Notes under the pieces: generated by a model
Database searches by the model: none
Told to the model about the DNA's origin: nothing
What the model saw: only the letters and a program-made list of their open reading frames with translations
Position numbers and translations under genes: made by a program
Shown here: piece by piece, positions 7,931-15,345 of the stretch
Layout: every line of letters begins with the position of its first letter
Numbering within the stretch: position 1 is the stretch's first letter
From: Caryophanon sp036309765
Lineage (GTDB): Bacteria; Bacillota; Bacilli; Bacillales_A; Planococcaceae
Length of the DNA: 17,274 nucleotides
Reading direction: 5' to 3'
Assembly (NCBI GenBank): GCA_036309765.1
Contig: JAXJTE010000014.1
Coordinates: forward strand, 1 to 17,274

Positions 7931-10561
7931 ATGGCACACACGCCGATGATGCTACAGTACTTAGAAATTAAAGAAAACTACAAGGATGCCTTTTTATTTT
8001 TCCGATTAGGCGACTTTTATGAATTATTTTTTGGCGATGCCGAGCGTGCGTCACAGCTGCTTGAAATTACGTTAACGAGCCGCTCAGGTGACGGCGAAAA
8101 TCGCATTCCGATGTGTGGCGTGCCGCATCATTCCGTGCAAGGCTACATCGAAACACTCGTTGCAAAAGGCTATAAAGTCGCCCTTTGTGAGCAGGTGGAA
8201 GACCCGAAAATGACAAAAGGTGTCGTGAAGCGTGAAGTCGTACAGCTCATAACTCCAGGAACGATTATGCAAGGTAAAACGATCGACGGCAAGACGAACC
8301 ATTACTTAGCGGCGACGACGAAGGAATCAAACGGCTATGCACTTGCGTATTTAGACGTATCAACGGGCGAAGCGGTCGCACAAATGATTGATGGTGACGA
8401 ACGAGCACTACTGAATCAACTAAACGCATACAACATGAAGGAGCTTGTCGTTGAGGAAACGTTTTACGATGCGTTCGTCGAGCAGGCGGCAAACGCAGGT
8501 GTCGTGCTATCGATTGCGAAAAAAAATATGATAGCAGAAAGTGTCGCACCGTTTATCGTCGATGTGCCAAGCTATATGGAGGATGCTTGCACGCAGTTAT
8601 TGTCATACGTTGAGCAAACGCAAATGCGTGCATTAACGCATTTACAACCGTTTACGTTTAACGAAGCGGAGCATTATTTACGCATCGACACGAACTCAAA
8701 GCGCAATTTAGAGCTCATTCAGTCGATTCGCGGTGGTGATACGAAAGGCACGTTACTTTGGCTCGTTGATGAAACGGTGACGGCGATGGGTGGACGTAAA
8801 TTGAAGCAATGGATGCACCAGCCGCTTGCAAGTAAACGTTTGATTGAGCAGCGTCAGCAATTCGTCTCGGACTTTTTAGAGGAATTTTTCGTGCGTGCGG
8901 AGCTTCAGGAGCTACTCAAAAAAGTGTACGATTTAGAGCGTTTAGCAGGGCGCGTCGCATTTGGCAGTGTCGGTGGGCGCGACTTAGCCCAGCTGCGCGA
9001 TTCACTGCGTCAAGTGCCAGCCATTTATGCACAGCTTGCTTCTGCACAATCACCGGCGCTTCGTCAATTTGCGAGCAAGCTGGACCAGTGTGAGGACATT
9101 GAGGCGCTACTGGCACAAGCGATTACAGACCATCCACCATTGACGATTAAGGACGGCGATGTCATTCGCGACAGTTATAATAAGCGATTAGACGAGCTGC
9201 GTGATGCGTCACGTAACGGCAAGGATTGGATTGCCCAGCTAGAGCAGCGCGAGCGTGATTTACTTGGCATCAAAAATTTAAAAATCGGCTACAATCGCAT
9301 TTTCGGCTATTACATTGAGCTGACGAAATCGTACGTGCAGCACGCTGATTTAACGCGTTACGAACGCAAGCAAACGTTAGCCAATGCTGAGCGTTACATT
9401 ACGCAAGAATTAAAGGAAAAAGAGGCGCTCATTTTAAATGCGCAAGAGGAAAGTTTAGAGCTTGAGTACCGTTTATTCGTCGAGCTTCGTGAGCAGTTAA
9501 AGGCGTTCATTCCGCGCGTGCAAGCGTTAGCCGCACAAATTAGCGAGTTGGATGTGTACATGAGCTTTGCGCAAATTGCCGAAAAGTATCATTTCGTAAA
9601 GCCGGTATTCCATGACGGGCGAGCGATGCGCATTGTGAACGGTCGTCACCCAGTCGTTGAAAAAATGCTCGGCAAGCAAACGTACGTGCCAAACGACTGC
9701 GTGCTAGAAGAAAATAGCAATATGTACTTAATTACTGGACCGAACATGTCTGGGAAAAGTACGTACATGCGTCAAGTCGCGCTCATTTTAGTGCTTGCGC
9801 AAATGGGGTGCTACGTGCCAGCAGATGAAGCGGTATTGCCGGTTACGGACCAAATTTTTACGCGTATCGGAGCAGCAGACGACGTAGCATCAGGGCAATC
9901 GACGTTCATGGTCGAAATGATGGAGTCGCAGCACGCCATTACGCACGCGACCGCAAACAGCTTGCTATTATTTGATGAAATCGGACGCGGTACATCGACG
10001 TATGACGGCATGAGCTTAGCGCAGGCGATGATGGAGTACATTCATGAGGAAATTGGCGCCAACACGCTATTTTCGACGCATTACCACGAGCTAACGACGC
10101 TTGAAGAGGTGTTACCACGCTTAAAAAATGTACATGTCGCAGCAGCGGAGCAAGACGGAAAAGTTGTATTCTTGCATAAAGTGAAAGACGGCGCCGCAGA
10201 CCAATCGTACGGTATTCACGTAGCCGAGCTTGCACAGCTGCCAAAGCCGATTTTAATACGTGCGCAGCAATTGCTTGAAACGTTTGAAGCACAAAGCGGC
10301 GACGTGCAAATTGTCGAGCGCATCGTTGAAAAGCCGATTGAGATTGTGAAGGAAATCATTGTCGAAAAGCCGGTTGAAGTCATTGTTGAACGTATTGTGG
10401 AAAAAGATGCAAGCGCCGAGCAGCTATCATTGTTTAGCGAAGAAATGACGTCACAGCAAAAACAAGCACTCGCAAAAATGGAGCAGTGCAGCGTCATGAA
10501 TACAACGCCATTTGAAGCGTTACAGCTATTAAACGAGTTACAGCAGTTGTTGAAAAAATGA
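7931..10561 (+). CDS. mutS: DNA mismatch repair protein MutS
   Basis: 876 residues (B. subtilis MutS has about 858). It recognises base mismatches and small loops, then recruits MutL. The mismatch-reading motif F29-Y-E31 lies in RLGDFYELFF. The connector, lever and clamp domains are full length. The ABC-type ATPase has Walker A GPNMSGKST (603-611), the GQSTFMVEM signature (655-663), Walker B FDEIGRG (D682, E683) and the STHYHE switch (715-720). Residues 793-827 form an unusual repeated linker with units ending VEKP, VEKP and VEKD, followed by QLSLF (831-835), a consensus sliding-clamp binding pentamer, and a C-terminal tetramerisation-type tail. ATG 7931 is preferred over the in-frame TTG 7886 because the N terminus then aligns with other MutS proteins and GAGTGAGG lies eight bases upstream. 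mutL follows after a 264-base structured spacer. Confidence 0.97.
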   Translation: MAHTPMMLQYLEIKENYKDAFLFFRLGDFYELFFGDAERASQLLEITLTSRSGDGENRIPMCGVPHHSVQGYIETLVAKGYKVALCEQVEDPKMTKGVVKREVVQLITPGTIMQGKTIDGKTNHYLAATTKESNGYALAYLDVSTGEAVAQMIDGDERALLNQLNAYNMKELVVEETFYDAFVEQAANAGVVLSIAKKNMIAESVAPFIVDVPSYMEDACTQLLSYVEQTQMRALTHLQPFTFNEAEHYLRIDTNSKRNLELIQSIRGGDTKGTLLWLVDETVTAMGGRKLKQWMHQPLASKRLIEQRQQFVSDFLEEFFVRAELQELLKKVYDLERLAGRVAFGSVGGRDLAQLRDSLRQVPAIYAQLASAQSPALRQFASKLDQCEDIEALLAQAITDHPPLTIKDGDVIRDSYNKRLDELRDASRNGKDWIAQLEQRERDLLGIKNLKIGYNRIFGYYIELTKSYVQHADLTRYERKQTLANAERYITQELKEKEALILNAQEESLELEYRLFVELREQLKAFIPRVQALAAQISELDVYMSFAQIAEKYHFVKPVFHDGRAMRIVNGRHPVVEKMLGKQTYVPNDCVLEENSNMYLITGPNMSGKSTYMRQVALILVLAQMGCYVPADEAVLPVTDQIFTRIGAADDVASGQSTFMVEMMESQHAITHATANSLLLFDEIGRGTSTYDGMSLAQAMMEYIHEEIGANTLFSTHYHELTTLEEVLPRLKNVHVAAAEQDGKVVFLHKVKDGAADQSYGIHVAELAQLPKPILIRAQQLLETFEAQSGDVQIVERIVEKPIEIVKEIIVEKPVEVIVERIVEKDASAEQLSLFSEEMTSQQKQALAKMEQCSVMNTTPFEALQLLNELQQLLKK
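10307..10405 (+). repeat. Tandem repeat coding for the MutS VEKP linker
   Basis: Codons 793-825 of mutS encode three imperfect 11-12-residue units: IVERIVEKPIE, IVKEIIVEKPVE, VIVERIVEKDA. DNA of the units is similar but codons differ (GTTGAAAAGCC, GTCGAAAAGCC, GTGGAAAAAGA), so the repeat is not a recent perfect duplication. Confidence 0.85.
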
Positions 10562-10610
10562 TTTTCTATCTTTTTATGTGGCGTGCTCGAAGGAATGTTG
10601 CTTGAAACGA

Positions 10611-10758
10611 GAGGCGGACTCCAGCGGGAAAAGCGTGAGACTTGAGACCCCGCAGCGAAGCGAGGAGGCTCAAGGAAGGCGATAATCGTCACGTCCATGT
10701 GACATCGCCTTCATGACTAACATCGTGTTAGCCGCCACGCCCGCGGAAAGCCTGCCTC
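10611..10758 (+). repeat. Dispersed structured repeat, copy 1 (mutS-mutL spacer)
   Basis: The element shares 17 (10635-10651), 14 (10661-10674) and 8 (10735-10742) identical bases with copy 2 at 15346-15446, in the same order and orientation. Nested stems are visible: GAGGC (10611-10615) with GCCTC (10754-10758), CCAGCGGG (10621-10628) with CCCGCGG (10740-10746) around one bulged A, GCGTG (10633-10637) with CACGC (10736-10740), and CTTGAG (10641-10646) with CTCAAG (10669-10674). The second and third stems share base 10740. No open reading frame of note is supported here. I recall similar GC-rich elements in spacers of other Bacillaceae, but I cannot name a family. The remaining spacer sequence (10562-10610 and 10759-10825) shows no terminator. 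Confidence 0.8.
10675..10734 (+). repeat. 60-base two-hairpin module inserted in repeat copy 1
   Basis: This stretch is absent from copy 2, where the flanking CTCAAG and CCACGCCC are directly joined. Hairpin A: GAAGGCGAT (10675-10683) with ATCGCCTTC (10704-10712), and GTCAC (10688-10692) with GTGAC (10699-10703), a six-base loop and a four-base bulge AATC. Hairpin B: CTAACA (10717-10722) with TGTTAG (10726-10731). The outer repeat stems still close around it, making it an extra branch. Confidence 0.8.
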
Positions 10759-10825
10759 GACGTGAAAAGTAACGCCGAGTAGTGAGGCGCATAAATACGT
10801 AATGAAAACGTAAGGAAGTGACACG

Positions 10826-12697
10826 ATGGGCAATATTCACATTATGGACGAATGGCTGTCGAACAAAATTGCCGCTGGTGAAGTAGTCGAGCGTCCAGCA
10901 TCGGTCGTCAAAGAGCTTGTCGAAAACGCCATTGATGCCGGCAGCACGCAAATTGAAGTGTTTTTGCACGACGCAGGGTTAGCGAGCATTCAAGTAACCG
11001 ACAACGGCAGCGGCATGGACGAGGAAGATGCATTCAAATGCTTTGCACGCCATGCGACGAGTAAAATTAGCAACGAACATGATTTATTTCGCATTCGCAC
11101 GCTCGGCTTTCGTGGGGAGGCGCTCGCATCGATTGCGTCCGTCTCGAAAATCCATTTAAAAACGTATGACGGGCAATCCGGCATTGAGCTTGTGCTAGAA
11201 GGTGGCATCGAGCGCGCACGCCATGCAGCACCGTCACGACGCGGTACGGACATTACCGTCTCACAGCTATTTTTCAACACACCAGCGCGACTAAAATACA
11301 TGAAGACAATTCAAACAGAGCTTGGGCATTCGATTGATTTAATGAATCGTTTAGCGCTTTGTAACCCGCACATTGCGTTTAAATTGATGCATCACGAGCA
11401 GCTGCTGCTACAAACGAACGGGCGCGGCAACGTTCAACAAGTGCTCGCATCGATTTACGGCATTCAAAACGCCAAAAAAATGATTGCGTTTGAAGGGCAG
11501 TCACATGATTACAAAATCTCAGGCTACGCAACGTTACCCGAAATTACACGCGCATCAAAAAACTATATGTCAATTTTCGTCAACGGTCGATGGGTGAAGC
11601 ACTTTTTAGCACAAAAGGCGATGACGGATGCGTACCATACATTTTTACCAATTGAGCGCTTTCCAATTGTCGTGCTATTTGTCGAGGGAGATCCGTATTT
11701 AACGGACGTTAACGTACATCCAGCGAAGCATCAAATTCGTCTGTCGAAGGAGCCGGAATTACTAGAACTTATTCAAACGACGATTCGTGAGGCGATTCGT
11801 GCGGTTAACCGTGTGCCAGAAGCGGTGAAGCAAGTGAAGCCTGTTCGTGTACCGACAGAGCAAATGAACATGTTTAAGCCGGCGTTTAACGAGGAGCGCT
11901 TGCAGCAAGTGACTGAGGGGTTAGCGAAACAAAATTCATCGCCAACGCGCAGCACGCTATCACCGCAACAGCGCGTCGTTGCACAAGAGCTGTATCGTGA
12001 CGTGACAAATGATGTACCAATCATGAAAGAGCCTGAGCCGACGTTCGCTAACACGACAAAAACGGAGCCAATCGACGTTATTGAACCGATTACACCGTCG
12101 CAAGCGGAGGAGCATTTCCCGCATGTTGAAATCGTCGGGCAAATTCACGGCACGTACATCGTCGCACAAATGGAGGATGGCTTTTATTTAATTGACCAGC
12201 ATGCCGCACAGGAGCGCATTAAATACGAGTATTTCCGTGATAAAGTAGGCGACGTTAATCCGAATGAGCGCCAAGCATTGTTGTTGCCGCTTACGTTTCA
12301 TTACGCGGCGGACGAGGCACTGCATTTACGAGAGCGTCGTGAGCAGCTAGAGCAAATTGGTTTGTTTTTAGAGGACTTCGGGCAAGGATCATTCATCGTT
12401 CGTGAGCATCCGAGCTGGTTCCCAAAAGGCGAGGAACAACAAATTATTGAGCAGCTACTAGAGCAAGTGTTGCGCTTTAGTAAGACGGACATTAAGAAGC
12501 TGCGAGAAGAAGCGGCGATTATGATGAGCTGTAAAAAGTCGATTAAGGCGAACTATTATTTAACGCACGAGCAAATGACGACGCTGATTAATGATTTACG
12601 CGCATGTGAGCATCCGTTTACGTGCCCACACGGTCGCCCAGTGCTCATTCATTTTTCAACGTATGAAGTGGAGAAAATGTTTAAGCGAGTCATGTAG
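10826..12697 (+). CDS. mutL: DNA mismatch repair endonuclease MutL
   Basis: 623 residues, usual size for a Gram-positive MutL. AAGGAAGTG at 10811-10819 supports ATG 10826. The GHKL ATPase half has LVENAIDAGS (catalytic E33, N34), DNGSGM (59-64), FARHATSKI (73-81) and GFRGEAL (94-100). Residues about 335-430 are a variable linker. The C-terminal dimerisation/endonuclease half has the metal-binding motif DQHAAQERIKYE (457-468), SCKKSIKAN (568-576) and CPHGRP (600-605), so it belongs to the methylation-independent nicking MutL group. QALLLP (483-488) fits the MutL clamp-binding motif; QMNMF (346-350) in the linker resembles a second one. It works downstream of MutS. The stop codon lies inside the ribosome binding site of the next gene. 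Confidence 0.97.
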   Translation: MGNIHIMDEWLSNKIAAGEVVERPASVVKELVENAIDAGSTQIEVFLHDAGLASIQVTDNGSGMDEEDAFKCFARHATSKISNEHDLFRIRTLGFRGEALASIASVSKIHLKTYDGQSGIELVLEGGIERARHAAPSRRGTDITVSQLFFNTPARLKYMKTIQTELGHSIDLMNRLALCNPHIAFKLMHHEQLLLQTNGRGNVQQVLASIYGIQNAKKMIAFEGQSHDYKISGYATLPEITRASKNYMSIFVNGRWVKHFLAQKAMTDAYHTFLPIERFPIVVLFVEGDPYLTDVNVHPAKHQIRLSKEPELLELIQTTIREAIRAVNRVPEAVKQVKPVRVPTEQMNMFKPAFNEERLQQVTEGLAKQNSSPTRSTLSPQQRVVAQELYRDVTNDVPIMKEPEPTFANTTKTEPIDVIEPITPSQAEEHFPHVEIVGQIHGTYIVAQMEDGFYLIDQHAAQERIKYEYFRDKVGDVNPNERQALLLPLTFHYAADEALHLRERREQLEQIGLFLEDFGQGSFIVREHPSWFPKGEEQQIIEQLLEQVLRFSKTDIKKLREEAAIMMSCKKSIKANYYLTHEQMTTLINDLRACEHPFTCPHGRPVLIHFSTYEVEKMFKRVM

Positions 12698-12701
12698 GAG
12701 G
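12696..12701 (+). promoter_or_regulatory. Ribosome binding site of the hydrolase overlapping the mutL stop
   Basis: AGGAGG overlaps the mutL TAG (12695-12697). It is five bases before ATG 12707 and only two before GTG 12704, which decides for the ATG. Confidence 0.85.
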
Positions 12702-12706
12702 TTGTG

Positions 12707-13591
12707 ATGATTACATTAAACGATGGCACGAAAATTTTTGTACGACAGTTTGAGCCAGCAGGAGAAGTGATTGGGCATATTCATATTTTGCACGGCATGG
12801 CGGAGCATAGTGGACGTTACGTGCCGTTTGCCGAAAGCTTAGTGGAGGACGGCTACCGCGTGACGATGCATGACCACCGCGGACACGGGCGTACAGCAGA
12901 GCTAAATAACGCACCGTTTGGCTATTTTGCAAAACGAGGTGGCTTTGAGCGCGTCGTTGAGGACGTCGAGGAAGTGATGCAGCAGCTCGGCGTGACGACA
13001 CCGTTTACACTATTTGGGCATAGCATGGGCTCGTTTATCGCAAGGCGTTATGCACAGCGTTATCCGCACCGATTACAGCGCCTCATCATTTGTGGCACAG
13101 GCTTTGTGACGCCGCTTCACTACATCGGGCGCGTTGCAGGTCGAATGTTTGCACGTGTGCAAGGTAACGACATGAAAAGCCCATTTTTAAACGGTATGTC
13201 GTTTAAAAGCTTTAACAATCAATTTCGCCCGACACGCAGCGACTTTGACTGGATTGCCCGAAGCGATGCGGCAGTCGATGCGTACATGAGCGACCCGTAT
13301 TGCGGCTTCGTACCGACGACGCGCTTTTTCGCTGATTTATCAGACGGCATCGTAAAAGTGTGCAAGCAAAAGGAAGTGGCGAACATGCCAAATATTCCGG
13401 TATTGCTCATTAGCGGCAGCGAAGACCCGCTCGGACAGCGAGGAATCGGCGTTTTTAAATTGGCACGTCAGCTCACAGCAGCAGGGCTCGACAACGTACA
13501 AGTGTATTTAGCAGAAAACATGCGTCATGAAATATTAAACGAAAGAAATCGTGTGCACACAATCGCACAAATTAAACGGTGGTTATTATGA
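12707..13591 (+). CDS. Alpha/beta hydrolase, lysophospholipase/monoacylglycerol-lipase-like
   Basis: 294 residues, full length for a serine hydrolase of the Hydrolase_4 (S33-like) group. The oxyanion region is LHGMAEHSGRY (29-38), followed by DHRGHGRT (56-63). The nucleophile elbow is GHSMGS with Ser106; Asp240 in SGSEDPLG and His274 in MRHEILNE complete the triad. A cap region spans about 135-215. No signal peptide, so cytoplasmic; a lipid ester or lysophospholipid is the likely kind of substrate, but the sequence does not fix it. The gene is tightly locked into a mutL-hydrolase-miaA unit: its ribosome binding site overlaps the mutL stop, and its stop overlaps the miaA start by four bases (ATGA). 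I do not know of a repair or tRNA role for it; it may be a passenger or may need constitutive expression. Confidence 0.92.
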   Translation: MITLNDGTKIFVRQFEPAGEVIGHIHILHGMAEHSGRYVPFAESLVEDGYRVTMHDHRGHGRTAELNNAPFGYFAKRGGFERVVEDVEEVMQQLGVTTPFTLFGHSMGSFIARRYAQRYPHRLQRLIICGTGFVTPLHYIGRVAGRMFARVQGNDMKSPFLNGMSFKSFNNQFRPTRSDFDWIARSDAAVDAYMSDPYCGFVPTTRFFADLSDGIVKVCKQKEVANMPNIPVLLISGSEDPLGQRGIGVFKLARQLTAAGLDNVQVYLAENMRHEILNERNRVHTIAQIKRWLL

Positions 13592-14508
13592 ACAAACAAA
13601 TTGATGTCATCGCAATCGTTGGACCGACTGCTTCGGGGAAAACAGCGCTTAGCATAAATTTAGCAAAGCGCTACAACGGAGAAGTTATTAACGGCGATTC
13701 GATGCAAGTATATAAAGAATTAAATATCGGCACAGCAAAAATTACGCCAGCGGAAATGGACGGCGTCGTGCATCATTTAATCGATATTAAAGAGCCGACT
13801 GATTCGTTTTCAGTAGCGGAATACCAAACGCTCGTGCGCGACAAAATCGCGGACATTCAAGCGCGTGGCAAGTTGCCGATTTTAGTCGGTGGCACAGGAT
13901 TGTACGTGCAGTCTGTGCTATACGATTTCCGCTTTACCGACGATGAGGTCGATGAGGCGCGTCGCCAAGCGTATTACGCAGAGCTTGAAAAAGTAGGACC
14001 TGAGGCGATGCATGCGCGTCTTGTCGCACTTGATCCAAAAACGGCGGCGGAGCTTCACCCGAACAACACGCGTCGTGTACTGCGTGCGCTTGAAATGATT
14101 GAGACGAGTGGCGTACAAAAATCGAGCGAGGAGCATCATTTAGGCGATACGCCGCTATACAACCATCTCATTATCGGCTGCGATTGGCCGCGCGACGTAT
14201 TGTACGACCGCATTAATCGCCGCGTTGATATGATGATGGTACAAGGGCTAGAAGCGGAAGTGCGCGGCTTGTATGACCGCGGCATTCGTGATGTGCAGTC
14301 GATTAAAGCGATTGGCTACAAGGAGCTGTATGCATATTTTGATGGGCTCGCAACACGCGACGAGGCGATTGAAGCAATTAAACAAAACTCGCGCCGCTAT
14401 GCAAAACGCCAGCTTACGTATTTACGCAACAAGCTCGACGTACAATGGATCGGGCATGATATGGCAGAAATTGAGAAGCAGCTCGCAAACGACGGCATGA
14501 ATAGCTAG
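13588..14508 (+). CDS. miaA: tRNA dimethylallyltransferase
   Basis: 306 residues. It transfers a dimethylallyl group to N6 of A37 in tRNAs reading UNN codons; MiaB, also in this window, then adds the methylthio group. The P-loop-like GPTASGKT is at 12-19, INGDSMQVYKELNIGTAK at 35-51 includes the catalytic aspartate (D37), and GGTGLYVQSVLYDF (101-114) and NNTRRVLRALEM follow. The C-terminal part includes SIKAIGYKEL and QNSRRYAKRQLTYLRN, tRNA-binding features. ATG 13588 overlaps the hydrolase stop (ATGA). No strong ribosome binding site stands before it, so translation probably depends on coupling with the hydrolase gene. The open frame extends nine bases upstream to a GTG, which I reject as start. 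Confidence 0.97.
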   Translation: MNKQIDVIAIVGPTASGKTALSINLAKRYNGEVINGDSMQVYKELNIGTAKITPAEMDGVVHHLIDIKEPTDSFSVAEYQTLVRDKIADIQARGKLPILVGGTGLYVQSVLYDFRFTDDEVDEARRQAYYAELEKVGPEAMHARLVALDPKTAAELHPNNTRRVLRALEMIETSGVQKSSEEHHLGDTPLYNHLIIGCDWPRDVLYDRINRRVDMMMVQGLEAEVRGLYDRGIRDVQSIKAIGYKELYAYFDGLATRDEAIEAIKQNSRRYAKRQLTYLRNKLDVQWIGHDMAEIEKQLANDGMNS

Positions 14509-14593
14509 TGTTACAGGCTAGGGCAAAATGTTTCCATCATAAATAGGTTTAAGAAGTACTAGAATGTGGAAAATCCGAATAGGTGTACTAATA

Positions 14594-14601
14594 AAGGAGG
14601 G
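14594..14601 (+). promoter_or_regulatory. Ribosome binding site that decides the hfq start
   Basis: AAAGGAGG (14594-14601) lies seven bases before GTG 14609. It excludes the in-frame upstream ATG 14564 as start. The 100-base gap after miaA has no clear terminator or promoter: TAGAAT at 14560-14565 lacks a -35. Confidence 0.85.
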
Positions 14602-14608
14602 TTCTTTT

Positions 14609-14842
14609 GTGAAATCAATCAACTTGCAAGAAACATTTTTAAACTATTTACGCAAAAACAACGTACAAGTGACGGTGTTTTTATTAAACGGCTTCCAGTT
14701 AAAAGGCTTTGTGAAGTCATATGATAATTTTACTGTATTGTTTGAAGTAGACGGCAAGCAGCACTTCATTTATAAACATGCCATTTCGACGTTTGCCCCA
14801 TCAAAGCCTGTGCCGTTCGGAGCCGATGCAGACGAACAGTAG
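14609..14842 (+). CDS. hfq: RNA-binding protein Hfq
   Basis: 77 residues; starts with GTG. It forms a hexameric ring that binds A-rich and U-rich RNA. The Sm1 region contains VTVFLLNGFQLKGFVKSYDNFTV-like sequence (residues 21-44) and Sm2 FIYKHAIS (53-60), with the YKH uridine-pocket residues at 55-57. The length matches B. subtilis Hfq (73) apart from a slightly longer acidic tail ending GADADEQ. Its place right after miaA matches the old mutL-miaA-hfq order. It probably shares the miaA transcript, since no terminator separates them; its own promoter in the 100-base gap cannot be excluded. Confidence 0.97.
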   Translation: MKSINLQETFLNYLRKNNVQVTVFLLNGFQLKGFVKSYDNFTVLFEVDGKQHFIYKHAISTFAPSKPVPFGADADEQ

Positions 14843-14862
14843 CGCTTTTGATGCATTGCGCG

Positions 14863-14868
14863 TATAAT
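14863..14868 (+). promoter_or_regulatory. Possible -10 box of the rhodanese gene
   Basis: A perfect TATAAT 33 bases before the start codon. No good -35 is seen 16-18 bases upstream, which is the end of hfq, so the promoter is only partly supported. Confidence 0.4.
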
Positions 14869-14900
14869 AAAATGGAATTTAATTTTTGGAGGCATGGAAC

Positions 14901-15203
14901 ATGAAAGTAATGACAACAGAAGAAATCGTAAACTTATTAGATACAAACGAAGATTTACACGTAATCGACGTACGCGAAGATGACGAAGTAGCAGAAGGTA
15001 TGATTCCTGGTGCTGTACATATTCCACTAGGACAAGTTGAAGCACGTGCAGGCGAGCTTGACCCAACGAAACCATACATTTTAGTATGCCGCGCTGGTCG
15101 TCGTAGCGAAGCAGCTTGCAACATTTTAGAAGAAAAAGGCTTCGATGTAACAAACCTTGAAGGCGGCATGATGGCTTACGACGGTGAGCTTGAGTTTAAA
15201 TAA
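14901..15203 (+). CDS. Single-domain rhodanese-like protein
   Basis: 100 residues, a complete single rhodanese domain. It should carry a sulfane sulfur as persulfide on Cys63 in the loop CRAGRRS (63-69), which matches the six-residue active loop typical of thiosulfate or polysulfide sulfurtransferases. VIDVRE (21-26), GAVHIPLG (37-44) and the end NLEGGMMAY are family landmarks, with Tyr in place of the usual Trp after GGM. GGAGG at 14888-14892 supports ATG 14901; the upstream TTG 14886 lies before that site. The protein is cytoplasmic with no partner domain, so its sulfur acceptor is unknown. Supply of sulfur to tRNA thiolation or Fe-S assembly is an appealing idea given miaB nearby, but this is only inference. 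Codon use resembles korAB, suggesting good expression. A strong terminator follows. Confidence 0.93.
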   Translation: MKVMTTEEIVNLLDTNEDLHVIDVREDDEVAEGMIPGAVHIPLGQVEARAGELDPTKPYILVCRAGRRSEAACNILEEKGFDVTNLEGGMMAYDGELEFK

Positions 15204-15212
15204 TGAAACAGT

Positions 15213-15259
15213 AAAACGCTGTGTTAAAAGTCGATTTCGACGATTAACACAGCGTTTTT
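15213..15259 (+). terminator. Strong terminator after the rhodanese gene
   Basis: Perfect 15-bp stem AAAACGCTGTGTTAA (15213-15227) with TTAACACAGCGTTTT (15244-15258), with an inner GTCGA/TCGAC pairing at 15230-15241. The T run ends at 15259. The A-rich left arm means it may also work for transcripts arriving on the minus strand. Confidence 0.92.
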
Positions 15260-15345
15260 ATGTTTAAACCATTTTTATATAGTGAAATTCATCATTTTTA
15301 GTAATTAAGATGAAATAAATGCTGTATATCAGTGGCAGGAAGCAT

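Noticed and set aside
10216..10698. 160-residue minus-strand open frame over the mutS end and spacer
   Set aside because: Antisense to mutS, low-complexity Ser/Thr/Ile-rich product mirroring the VEKP repeat, no ribosome binding site or recognisable domain.
10611..10758. Reading the mutS-mutL element as a riboswitch, T-box or insertion sequence
   Set aside because: No match to known riboswitch or T-box landmarks, no terminator stem with T run, no transposase, and a second copy occurs after an unrelated gene; a dispersed structured repeat fits better.
14505..14523. CTAG...GCTAG inverted repeat after miaA as a terminator
   Set aside because: Stem is only four to five bases and is not followed by a T run.
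14770..15169. Minus-strand open frames (127 and 96 residues) across hfq and the rhodanese gene
   Set aside because: Antisense shadows of two well-supported genes, with no family resemblance.
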